From NCBI GenBank assembly GCA_020849275.1, contig JADLGO010000053.1, positions 1-64,000 on the forward strand: 64,000 nucleotides of DNA, written 5' to 3'. The notes beneath the pieces were generated by a model that was not told where the DNA came from, did no database searches, and worked only from the letters and a program-made list of their open reading frames with translations. How positions within the stretch are numbered: position 1 is the stretch's first letter; every line of letters begins with the position of its first letter. Of this stretch, positions 52,459-60,423 are shown one piece after another. This DNA comes from Chthonomonadales bacterium (lineage in GTDB: Bacteria > Armatimonadota > Chthonomonadetes > Chthonomonadales > CAJBBX01). The translations under genes were made by a program, and so were the position numbers.

Positions 52459-52473
52459 CCCGGACGAACCTGT

Positions 52474-52503
52474 GAGGGGCCGCACGGCGCGGTGCGGCCC
52501 CTC
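52474..52503 (+). terminator. GC hairpin after protein D gene
   Basis: Perfect 12-bp stem (52474-52485 with 52492-52503), 6-nt loop, 15 bp after the stop codon and 23 bp before the next start. No T-run. Confidence 0.6.
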
Positions 52504-52526
52504 CACGGAGGAGGAACCTTACCCGA

Positions 52527-53336
52527 ATGAACACTCTCCGGATGCAGCCCGCCGCAGCGCGAACCCTCGCCGTCCTGGTGGCGGCCTGCGCGGCGCTGTG
52601 GCTGCCCGCGCGAGCCACCGCGGCCCATGAACGGGAGAGCAGGGGCAACCTGGCGCAGGCGCTCAAGAAGACCCTGCTGGTCTTCCCGTTCGACATGCCC
52701 GGCGCCGGCGCGCCCAACGTTGCCGACGTGCAGGGCCTGCTGAACGACATCGCGCAGGCGCGGCTCACCGCCACCGGGCGCTACGTTGTCACCCCGTTCT
52801 ATCGCACCCTCGGCCCGGTGGCCCGCCTGCACAGCGAGCAGCAACTCACCGATGCCGACGTGGCGCCGCCGTTCGCGGAGGACACCCGCAAGGCCCTCAA
52901 GATCGCCCGACTCGTGGGCTACGAGACCGTGTTCGTCGGCTCCTTCGACGACTACCAGTATGACGAGAGCGCTCACAAGGCGAGCGTTACGCTCAGCGGC
53001 CGGCTTGTTGACGTGGAGAGCGGCAAGGTTGCCAAGAGCGTCACGCTCAGCGGAACGAGCGCGAGCGGCGGGACCGCCAAGGAGGATGAGCGGACGCTGG
53101 ACGCGGCACGCCAGACGGCTGAGAAGCTGATGACCCAGCTGGCGCCGGGCGGTACGGCCGTGATCGAGCCGGTCACGCCGACGCCGGCGAGCGAGCCCGC
53201 CCGGAAGCGCCGCAACACCGACTGGATCTGGGGCCTGCTGGCCATCGGCCTCGGCCTGGGCATCGGCCTCTCCAGCGGCGGCGGCGGAGGGGGAGGGGGA
53301 GGCGGCTCCGACAATCCGCCGCCGCCGCCCTCCTAG
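52527..53336 (+). CDS. Second CsgG-like exported protein, Gly/Pro C-terminus
   Basis: 269 aa. ATG 52527 with GGAGGAGG upstream. Signal peptide about 1-33. Residues about 45-210 have the CsgG/TolB-N-like pattern seen in the gene at 36632: KKTLLVFPFDMPGAG, ATGRYVVTPFYR, ALKIARLVGYETVFVGS, VTLSGRLVDVESGKV. A C-terminal hydrophobic helix (about 231-248, IWGLLAIGLGLGIGL) is followed by ten Gly and a PPPPPS end. The two such proteins bracket three tailed proteins. No lipobox is seen. Role unknown; export-channel or assembly factor is a guess. Confidence 0.7.
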   Translation: MNTLRMQPAAARTLAVLVAACAALWLPARATAAHERESRGNLAQALKKTLLVFPFDMPGAGAPNVADVQGLLNDIAQARLTATGRYVVTPFYRTLGPVARLHSEQQLTDADVAPPFAEDTRKALKIARLVGYETVFVGSFDDYQYDESAHKASVTLSGRLVDVESGKVAKSVTLSGTSASGGTAKEDERTLDAARQTAEKLMTQLAPGGTAVIEPVTPTPASEPARKRRNTDWIWGLLAIGLGLGIGLSSGGGGGGGGGGSDNPPPPPS

Positions 53337-53349
53337 GCTGGCGCCACGC

Positions 53350-53377
53350 GAGGGCCCGCCGCACCGGGCGGGCCCTC
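53350..53377 (+). terminator. GC hairpin after second CsgG-like gene
   Basis: Perfect 11-bp stem (53350-53360 with 53367-53377), 6-nt loop, 13 bp after the stop codon. No T-run. Confidence 0.55.
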
Positions 53378-53428
53378 CACTTCCGGCGCGGGCGCCTACC
53401 CGCCCCGGCCGCACCACAGGCAGGACGC

Positions 53429-55414
53429 ATGCGCTTCATCGCCAACCTGCTCGCTGTCGCCCTCGTCCTCACTCTGTTCCCCGTCGTTGGGCGCTGCGGC
53501 GTCCCCACGCTGTCGCTCCGCTCCTCTCGCGGCGCCGCGCTCAACGATGGCCGCGACACTGTGGAGGTGATCGCGGAGGTCCGCGACAGCGCCGGGCGGT
53601 ACGTGCCGGACGGCACCTCGGTCACGTTCACCACCAACCTGGGTACCTTTGCGCAGGCCGGCGTCTCCCAGACCGTCCAGACGCGCGCGGGGACGGCCCG
53701 AGCGCGGATCAGCGCGCAGGTGAAGGGCACCGCCACGGTCACCGCCGTGGTCGATGGCGGCGGCTTCGCGCGCTACGACCTGATCTTCACGGACGACCCC
53801 GAGGACACGTTCGAGGGGAACGCCTATCTGGCGGCGAGTGGCGCGGGCTCTCTGCTTTACAGCGCCACGGACCGCGTGATTGAGGCCCTTGGCGAGCCAC
53901 AGACCGAGGACGGCGCCGCCAGGCCTGGCGCTCACATCACCTATCGCAATATCGAGGTGACCGCCGACTCGCTGCAGGTCGACTGCGGGGCGAACGTCGT
54001 GCGCGCGTCGGGTCGCGTGAAGTACCGGCGCGGCGCACGGCATCTGGACTGTGCGCGGCTCTTCGTGAACCTGCAGACGGGCGATGGCTTCGCGGTTGCC
54101 GGGCTGGGCGGCCGGCTGGTGCCCGGCAAGGTGAACGGGCGGACGCTCGAGCTCACGCCGACGCCCGGCGGCCTCTCACCGGCGGTCTTCGAGATGGTCG
54201 AAATGGCGGATGCGTCGCTCGTGGTCTCGGCGCAGCAGATCCTGCTCTTCCCGGGCGAGAAGCTTCAGTTCAAGCGGCCCCACTTCTACCAGGAGGGGCA
54301 GCACCTGCTCTCGCTGTCCTTCTATTCGCTCAGTCTCTATTCGAACCAGCTCTTCACCGACCAGTTCCTCAGCGTGGGAACGCAGGGGCTCGGCGTCGAC
54401 GTGCCGCTTTACTACGATATGACGCCGGCCTCCGTGGGGCTGCTGCGGGTGCGCTACGGGGAGCATGCCGGCCGGAGCATCTATGCGCGCCGCCCGGGAT
54501 GGGCGCTCGACCTGACGCAGGCCTACAACTCGCTGGGCACGAGCCGCCGGTTCACCGGTGAGTTCGGTCTGACGGGGATCAACCGCTCCGACTGGGGATT
54601 TCGCTGGAGCCATAACCAGGAGTTCGGCTACGACACGCGCACCTCGTTCTACGTGGACATGCCGCAGCACCGAGGCATCTACGCGTCAAGCAATCTCAAT
54701 CGGAGGCTGGGCCCGCTGAACCTGGGCCTCAACCTCTCGGCCAACCGCAGCTTCTCCGGCATACACACCGAAGGCGCCGAGGGCGACCTCTATCTGGAGA
54801 CGACTCCGCGCAAGGTGGGGCGCACGGGCTACATGATGGCGGTCGGCGCCAACGGCAGCGTGAGCCGCACACGCGCCGGCGACTACCGCTCCAATGCCGT
54901 GACGCAAGGGATACAGGCGCGCTTCTACAGCCAGCCGTTCAAGCTGGACCGCAGCACCACGCTGACCAACTACGTGACGGTCGGCAACGTGTGGACGAAC
55001 CTGGGACGCGGCGGGCGCTCGCTGGTGGCCTCGCTAACCGCGGCGCGCTCCATGCCCGGCGGCGCCAGCCTGCGCGCCACCTACGACTTCGCCCGACAGC
55101 CCACGGTCCTCACCGACGGCGGCAGCCACCGGGTCAGCCTCAGCTACTACGCGGGCGACCGCCGCTGGAACGTCTACGTCTACAGCAGCGTCATGCTGGA
55201 CGCTCCGCTCTCCAGCACCATGGCCGACCTCGGCTTCGTCTTCGCGCCGCGCTGGCGCCTCTCCCTCACCGCCACGCTCCAGCGCTTCTCCGGCTCCAGC
55301 TTCCGCGATTTCGAGCTCGGTATCGCGCGCACGATCGGCGGACGCGACCTGCTGCTGTCCTACTCCACGCTCAGCCACCGCATCTTCTTCGATATCCAGG
55401 CGAGCCGCTTTTGA
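53429..55414 (+). CDS. Outer-membrane beta-barrel with Big_1-type Ig and OstA-like domains
   Basis: 661 aa. Signal peptide about 1-24. Residues about 26-115 form a bacterial Ig-like domain of the invasin type (VIAEVRDSAGRYVPDGTSV, FTTNLGTFAQ). Residues about 165-235 look like the OstA/LptA jellyroll (ITYRNIEVTADSLQVDCG, VVRASGRVKYRRGARHLDC). From about 270 alternating beta strands run to the end, closing with DIQASRF; a terminal Phe is the recognition signal for the BAM barrel-assembly machine. It resembles LptD in order (OstA then barrel) but carries an extra Ig domain. Last gene of the tailed-protein cluster. Confidence 0.78.
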   Translation: MRFIANLLAVALVLTLFPVVGRCGVPTLSLRSSRGAALNDGRDTVEVIAEVRDSAGRYVPDGTSVTFTTNLGTFAQAGVSQTVQTRAGTARARISAQVKGTATVTAVVDGGGFARYDLIFTDDPEDTFEGNAYLAASGAGSLLYSATDRVIEALGEPQTEDGAARPGAHITYRNIEVTADSLQVDCGANVVRASGRVKYRRGARHLDCARLFVNLQTGDGFAVAGLGGRLVPGKVNGRTLELTPTPGGLSPAVFEMVEMADASLVVSAQQILLFPGEKLQFKRPHFYQEGQHLLSLSFYSLSLYSNQLFTDQFLSVGTQGLGVDVPLYYDMTPASVGLLRVRYGEHAGRSIYARRPGWALDLTQAYNSLGTSRRFTGEFGLTGINRSDWGFRWSHNQEFGYDTRTSFYVDMPQHRGIYASSNLNRRLGPLNLGLNLSANRSFSGIHTEGAEGDLYLETTPRKVGRTGYMMAVGANGSVSRTRAGDYRSNAVTQGIQARFYSQPFKLDRSTTLTNYVTVGNVWTNLGRGGRSLVASLTAARSMPGGASLRATYDFARQPTVLTDGGSHRVSLSYYAGDRRWNVYVYSSVMLDAPLSSTMADLGFVFAPRWRLSLTATLQRFSGSSFRDFELGIARTIGGRDLLLSYSTLSHRIFFDIQASRF

Positions 55415-55468
55415 AGGGGCCGGTCCCCGCGATCGGGGAGTCTGGGCGCTCCGAGTAGCCAGCCCCGT

Positions 55469-57175
55469 TCAGCGCGCGAGGGCTCCCCCGATGGCCACGG
55501 CCACCAGAGCCCACGCGGCCAGCGCGGCAAGAACCGTTCCCGCACAGCCGCTGGCGCTCGTCGTGCTGGACCCGCGCCGGGTCCGAAGCATGCGCACGAG
55601 CGAGTCCAGGTCCGGCGGCGCGCCCGCGGCGCTCTCCAGCACGCCGGGGTGTAGGTCCGTGCCGCACGCCTCGCATCGCGGCGCCTCGATGCGGTTGCGA
55701 CGCCGGCAACGCGAGCACTGCACCAGGAACCAGGGCTGCACGAGGGCCACGCCGCACTGGTTGCAGAACGTGAGCTCTGGTCCATACCCTCGGCGGCACC
55801 GCGGGCACCAGCGGGCCGGCCCCTCGGCCTCCGGGCTCCCGGCGATCTCTGCCTCCTGCCGGTCTGCCGCGGCGTCGAAGGGCTCCGTCAGCACGCGCCG
55901 CGTAACGTTCGTGATCCAGATGTGCTCGGTGGACTCGTGCTCCTCATCGACGGGGCCCGGGTTGACCGGGATGCTCACCGTCTCGTCGACATGGGCGCTT
56001 GCGGGCGCATCCTCGTCGTCCAGCAACTGGACCCGCCCGGTGTCAAGGTCGTAGTAGGCGCCGACAACGGTGACGCTCCCCTCCGCGGCCTTCGGCGCCA
56101 CGACCGGCTGGAGCCCGCGCACCGCCGCCGCCGTGCGGCGCACGTGCGCCTGGACCGTTCCCGCAACCCGATCGCCCCCGACGCCGCACGCGTCGCGCAC
56201 GGCGGGCTCGAGCGCGCGAAGGATGGGCAGCGCCCACGATGCCTGGCCTTCGTTCGCCACGGCGGCGGTCACCGCCGCGCAGCGCTCGTGCCCCAGCACG
56301 ACGACCAGCGGCACCGCGAGGCCATGAATCGCGAGCTGGATGCTCGCCTCCGCCGCGTCGTCCAGGATCGCGCCGGCGGTGCGGATGACGAACAGGTCGC
56401 CGACACCCTGGTCGAAGAGGATCTCGGGAGGCACCCGCGAGTCGGAGCAGCCGAGCACGACGGCCATCGGTTGCTGGCGACGAGCCACCTGCGCCCGCCG
56501 ATCGGGTGTCTGGTTCGGGCGAGTCATCCTGCCCTCGGCGAATCGGCCGTTGCCCTCCAGCAGCCAGCGCAGCGCCTGCGGCGGCGCTGGGCGCGCGGAG
56601 GGGGCCGAGGGTGCGGAGGGTGTTGCGGACGCGGGCGCGGGCAGAGCGATGCCGATGGGACCCGACGAGGGCGGGGCATCCACGGGCCACGGAGGCGGAG
56701 CGAGGGTTACCGGACCGGGCGCGGCCTCCGGCTGCTGGAGCGCGGCTTCGGCCGGCGCGACGGGCGGCTCGGGCTCCGCAGCGAGCTGCGCTGGCGGCTC
56801 GGGCTCCGCAGCGAGCTGCGCTGGCGGCTCGCGCTCCGCGACGAGCGGCGCGGCCGCCCTCCGCACGGACACCGATAGCCACGACCCCGCGCATCTCGGG
56901 CACCGCAGGGCGCCCGTGGGAGCGGACACATCGGGCGCCGGCTCCAGCACCACCGTCGCGCACTCCGGGCAGGGCAGGGGAAGCCCCTCAAACGCCCCGG
57001 CGGACGCGTGCCCCGGGAAATCGGCGTTCAAGGCGCGGAGCGAGCCCGCACCAATCGCGGGCGCCAGGTGGCCGGCCGAAAACCACGAGCCGCCGCAGCT
57101 TCGGCAGCACCAGGCGCTGCCGGCGGCCAGGTCGACGCGCTCCAGCCAGAGGTGGCACTGTGGACACGACTTCAT
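55469..57175 (-). CDS. Zinc-ribbon / beta-carbonic anhydrase / zinc-ribbon / TM fusion
   Basis: 568 aa from ATG 57175 (GAGGAGT upstream). Two N-terminal ribbons: SCPQCHLW with CCRSCGGSW, and PCPECATV with RCPRCAGSW. A Pro/Ala/Glu linker (about 135-215) includes a 10-aa repeat. The carbonic anhydrase core (about 220-415) has the beta-class ligands Cys243, His296 and Cys299 with Asp245-Arg247 (GCSDSRVPPE, LGHERCAAV), so it should hydrate CO2. Two more ribbons (WCPRCRRGYG with CNQCG; QCSRCRRR with CEACG) precede a C-terminal helix (about 547-566). Probably membrane-tethered with the enzyme in the cytoplasm. Confidence 0.88.
   Translation of the reverse strand: MKSCPQCHLWLERVDLAAGSAWCCRSCGGSWFSAGHLAPAIGAGSLRALNADFPGHASAGAFEGLPLPCPECATVVLEPAPDVSAPTGALRCPRCAGSWLSVSVRRAAAPLVAEREPPAQLAAEPEPPAQLAAEPEPPVAPAEAALQQPEAAPGPVTLAPPPWPVDAPPSSGPIGIALPAPASATPSAPSAPSARPAPPQALRWLLEGNGRFAEGRMTRPNQTPDRRAQVARRQQPMAVVLGCSDSRVPPEILFDQGVGDLFVIRTAGAILDDAAEASIQLAIHGLAVPLVVVLGHERCAAVTAAVANEGQASWALPILRALEPAVRDACGVGGDRVAGTVQAHVRRTAAAVRGLQPVVAPKAAEGSVTVVGAYYDLDTGRVQLLDDEDAPASAHVDETVSIPVNPGPVDEEHESTEHIWITNVTRRVLTEPFDAAADRQEAEIAGSPEAEGPARWCPRCRRGYGPELTFCNQCGVALVQPWFLVQCSRCRRRNRIEAPRCEACGTDLHPGVLESAAGAPPDLDSLVRMLRTRRGSSTTSASGCAGTVLAALAAWALVAVAIGGALAR
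56763..56852 (-). repeat. 30-bp coding repeat in the carbonic anhydrase linker
   Basis: Two identical 30-bp units (56763-56792, 56793-56822) and a third diverged copy, encoding EPPAQLAAEP-type decapeptides. Replication slippage could alter linker length. Confidence 0.8.
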
Positions 57176-57206
57176 GGCGGGACTCCTCAGCCGTTCCGAG
57201 CGCCGG

Positions 57207-58187
57207 CTACGGCCGGTAGGCCTCCACGAGGGAGTCCATGCTCGAGCCGTCGTGAACCTGCCTGACCCGGCCAAAGCCCCCGGCAAGCAGGTCATCGCGG
57301 ATCTCGTCGAGGGTGTAGGTGCCGCCTTCTGGCGTCGCCACCAGCATGTTCACGGCGAAGAGGGCGCCGGCGGGCGGATGGATGCGGTCCGCGCTCATCA
57401 CGTGGTCGCGAATCACGAGGCGGCCGCCGGGAACCAGCGCGCCATGCACCTTTTGGTAGAGCGCCACGTTCTGCTCGCGCGAGTTCTGGTGGATGATCGC
57501 CGAGAGGAAGGCCAGGTCATGGCCGGGCGGGAGGGGGTCCACATAGAAGTCTCCCGCCGCCAGGTTGACCCGGTGCAGCAGGCCGGCCTCCTCGATGTGC
57601 TCGCGCGCCATCTCGACGACCGGCGGGCGGTCGAAGAGCGTGGCGCGCATCCCGGGGACGGCGCGGAGGAACGCGACGGTGTAGGTGCCGGATGCCCCGC
57701 CGATGTCGATGAGGTTGGTCGCGCCCTGCGCGTCCACGGCTGCCACAATGCGCTCGGCCAGCGGCGCGCCGACCACGTGCATGGCGCCGATGAAGGCGGT
57801 GAGGTCTGGCGACGGGCCGGTGGGCGCCCCGTCCGCCGCTCCGCGCGCGAGGTCGGTCAGCCGCGCCCACCGGTGCCACAGCCCGGCGGCATGCAGCACC
57901 ATCGGTAGCACGGAGTCGGGCCGGCCGTTCGCCAGGATGGTGGCCGCCTCCCGTGGCGTCTGGTAGCGCCCGCCGGATTTGGCGAGCAGCCCCATCGCGG
58001 CCAGGGCGTCCAGAAGGATGACGATCGGCCGCCGCTCGACCCCCAGCCGGGCGCACACGGCGTCCGCGTCCAGGTCATCGTCCGCGAGCAACGTGAACAG
58101 GTCCAACTCGGCCGCGGTCAGCAGGATGCGCGACTCCATGAAGCCGCGGGCCATCCGGAGAACCGCTTCGGGCGACGGCGACGACAT
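57207..58187 (-). CDS. SAM-dependent O-methyltransferase
   Basis: 326 aa from ATG 58187 (AAAGGAG upstream); longer readings enter the intergenic region. An N-terminal winged-helix dimerisation domain (about 8-95: RILLTAAELDLFTLL, GRYQTPREAATIL) precedes a Rossmann methyltransferase domain with the SAM motif LIDIGGASGTYTVAFL (about 172-187) and VIRDHVMS. It resembles plant-type/hydroxyindole O-methyltransferases acting on aromatic hydroxyls. Acceptor unknown. Lies 31 bp upstream of the carbonic anhydrase fusion on the same strand. Confidence 0.88.
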   Translation of the reverse strand: MSSPSPEAVLRMARGFMESRILLTAAELDLFTLLADDDLDADAVCARLGVERRPIVILLDALAAMGLLAKSGGRYQTPREAATILANGRPDSVLPMVLHAAGLWHRWARLTDLARGAADGAPTGPSPDLTAFIGAMHVVGAPLAERIVAAVDAQGATNLIDIGGASGTYTVAFLRAVPGMRATLFDRPPVVEMAREHIEEAGLLHRVNLAAGDFYVDPLPPGHDLAFLSAIIHQNSREQNVALYQKVHGALVPGGRLVIRDHVMSADRIHPPAGALFAVNMLVATPEGGTYTLDEIRDDLLAGGFGRVRQVHDGSSMDSLVEAYRP

Positions 58188-58381
58188 GACGGCATTCTCC
58201 TTTCCCAGGGGCCTCCCCGCCCGGCATTTCGACGGCGCCTCCCGCTCCTTCCTCCTCGCTGCCAGGGTCACGTCCACGGGCCTGGCGAGCAGATCCTGTC
58301 CGCGCGGCACTGACCAGATCCCCGTAACCTGGCGGGGCGCGCACCGTCTACTGTTGTGTGAACCCGAGGACGGTGACCGAC

Positions 58382-58603
58382 ATGTACGCCTTTGAGCAGC
58401 AGATCCGCGTTCGGCTGGCGTTTCCCGCGATGACGGAGCCCGTTGAGGTGTCCGTGCCGTGGGGCGCGCTTCGCTACCTCGACTTGCATGGCGACCGCGC
58501 GTTCGACCTGGACGGGTGCGTCGTCTACGTGCAGCGCGCAAGAGCCCCGCGCATCGACGAGCGCACGCCCGGGCTCGCCGAGTTGGTCCTCGCGGGCGCC
58601 TGA
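58382..58603 (+). CDS. Small protein of unknown function
   Basis: 73 aa from ATG 58382; GTG 58358 in frame adds eight residues but has no ribosome-binding site. GAGG lies 12 bases before the ATG. The sequence is beta-rich, with paired hydrophobic strands (IRVRLAFPAM, VEVSVPWGALRYLDL, FDLDGCVVYVQRA). No family recognised. Reported because strand pattern and codon use look coding; a spurious ORF remains possible. Confidence 0.45.
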   Translation: MYAFEQQIRVRLAFPAMTEPVEVSVPWGALRYLDLHGDRAFDLDGCVVYVQRARAPRIDERTPGLAELVLAGA

Positions 58604-58778
58604 CAGGGGAGGAACACGCGGCGAGCGGCGAAGGCGCCCGCCGCGGGGGCGACCGGAGCGCCGCCAACGCAGCCCTGACGGCGCCCATCCCTCAGCGCTC
58701 CGTGCGCCCGCGCCGGGACGAGCCACGGTGGCATCGGATGCGCTTCTCGGCGCGCGACGGCGGGCTGGGGCAGGCGCA

Positions 58779-59879
58779 CTAAGCGGCCAGCAGGAGGCGG
58801 AGGACCTCGGGGCGCATCGGCTCGGGCGGCGAGGCCGGCCGGGCGATCAGGTAGCCCTGCAGATAGTCGGCGCGGCACTCCATGGCGGCGTGCATCTGGT
58901 CGAAGTCCTCCACGCCGGACGCCACGACGCGCACGCCGAGTCGGCGCGCCAGTTCCGCCACCGCTTCCAGTCGCCGCCGCCCGCCGCGGCTCGTCGCCGC
59001 CGCCGACGTGAGGGTTTGGTCGATCTTGACGTAGTCCGGCAGGAGCTCGGCCAGGTACTCGAGGGACGAGAGGCTCCCGTCGACGTGGTCGAGCGCGATG
59101 CCCGCGCCCTTCCCCCGATAGTGGTCCAGCACACAGCACAACCGCTCGCGGCTCTCAACCTGGTCGAGGTCCTGCACCTCGAAGACCAGTTGCCCCATGC
59201 TCACGCCGTGCTGCTCTGCTGCCGCCATGGTGCCGCGGAGACAGACGGCGGGATCGTAGATGGCGCGGGGCGAGAAGTTAACGAAGAGCCGCGTCTCGCC
59301 GAGCGCCAGTGCCGCCGCACTGCGGATCGCCGTCACGCGAGCGCGCTGATCGAGCTGATGGTAGAGGTTCAGGCGCTGGCAGGCGTGGATGAGCTGCCCG
59401 GCGCCAATCACGTCGTCGGTGCCGGGTGGCTGCGCCCGAATGAGGGACTCGTAGGCAAAGATCGACCCGGTTCGCGCCTCGACGATCGGCTGGAACACGC
59501 TGAAGAGCCAGCCATCCTCGAGCGCCGCGCGAGCCCAGGCCACCTCGACCTGCTCGAAGAAGACGGGTAGCGGCTCGGCGCGCAACAGCGCGGCCGACAG
59601 GTCGGCGTCGGCCTCCGCGGCCGAGGCCATCGTGCCCTTCACGCGCGACTGCAGGGCCGGCGGGATGCGGCCGGTGAGCAGCGCGCTCAGCGCCGGCAGC
59701 GACTGGTCGACGCACCCCAGGTCCATCAGCGGCCCGCGTCGCTCGAACTCGAAGCCGCCGGCGTCGAGGGCGCGGGTGAGGGCGGTGTCGGCGTCATCAT
59801 CCATGGGCGCCAGGAGGAGAAGCTCCTCGGCGGCCAGGGTCCGCCCGCGGGTTCCCGGGTGCGGTCTGAGCAGTTGCAT
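58779..59879 (-). CDS. Degenerate EAL-domain protein, probably inactive
   Basis: 366 aa from ATG 59879 (GAGGG nine bases upstream); in-frame ATGs at 59906 and 59951 are alternatives. Residues 1-120 form an unrecognised N-terminal domain. The EAL fold (about 125-360) starts VFQPIVEARTGSIFAYESL, so EAL reads ESL. LFVNFSPRA keeps the Asn and VFEVQD the Glu, and VKID keeps the Lys, but ALDDFG is ALDHVD and VAEGVE is VASGVE. Loss of one metal-binding Asp and the Glu predicts no cyclic-di-GMP hydrolysis; it could still bind c-di-GMP as an effector. Confidence 0.85.
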   Translation of the reverse strand: MQLLRPHPGTRGRTLAAEELLLLAPMDDDADTALTRALDAGGFEFERRGPLMDLGCVDQSLPALSALLTGRIPPALQSRVKGTMASAAEADADLSAALLRAEPLPVFFEQVEVAWARAALEDGWLFSVFQPIVEARTGSIFAYESLIRAQPPGTDDVIGAGQLIHACQRLNLYHQLDQRARVTAIRSAAALALGETRLFVNFSPRAIYDPAVCLRGTMAAAEQHGVSMGQLVFEVQDLDQVESRERLCCVLDHYRGKGAGIALDHVDGSLSSLEYLAELLPDYVKIDQTLTSAAATSRGGRRRLEAVAELARRLGVRVVASGVEDFDQMHAAMECRADYLQGYLIARPASPPEPMRPEVLRLLLAA

Positions 59880-60159
59880 GCGGTCGATCCCTCGGGCCCG
59901 GCACATCGGGACCTGCTGGCCGGCCTCATCGGTCTTCGGTGGTCCCCGCACACATTATCGGCGGAGCGTGAGCGCAACTTGACGGACCGCGGCCCGGCGC
60001 GGTGCGCGGTAGCCGACGCCCACGCCGTCGTTGGGGACCTCGGAACTGGCGAGTGTGGCGCGCCGTATGTGCACCATGTCAGGAGCGCGGCTATACGCGG
60101 CGAGTCGCATGGCTGTCCGGCGGCCGGCCGGGCCCCGTGGCGCCGGGAGGAGTGGGGCG

Positions 60160-60381
60160 ATGGATCGCGTCGAGGTGGCGGTCGGAACGCGACAGTGCTC
60201 GCTGTGCGGCACATGGTTCACCTCCGATGTGCAGTGGCGGTGGCACCTTCGCCGGCACCTCGGCGCGGGGTGCGCGACCGTCTGTGTGTGCGCGGACTGC
60301 GGCATGGCCTTCGCCGATCGGGAGCAGCGCGACGCCCACCAGGCCGCCCATGCGGCCAGCGGCCGCGTTGGAAGCGCGTAG
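60160..60381 (+). CDS. Two-finger C2H2 zinc-finger protein
   Basis: 73 aa from ATG 60160 with GGGAGGAG upstream. Two stretches fit C-x2-C-x12-H-x3-H exactly: CSLCGTWFTSD...HLRRH and CADCGMAFADR...HQAAH, separated by about ten residues. Aromatic residues sit at the expected core positions (Phe after the Cys pair). This is the classical eukaryotic-type finger, uncommon in bacteria outside the Ros/MucR family, which has a single different finger. Nucleic-acid or protein binding is the likely role. Single short gene, no close partner. Confidence 0.72.
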   Translation: MDRVEVAVGTRQCSLCGTWFTSDVQWRWHLRRHLGAGCATVCVCADCGMAFADREQRDAHQAAHAASGRVGSA

Positions 60382-60423
60382 GGCTGGTGAAGCAGACGAG
60401 GGACGGGAAGGACGGGAAGCTCG

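Noticed and set aside
45895-52506. Several 300-730-aa minus-strand open frames opposite protein D and similar ones opposite 20-23 kb and 32-43 kb
   Set aside because: Arg/Ala/Gly/His-rich with no domain; the plus or known-strand gene explains codon bias completely.
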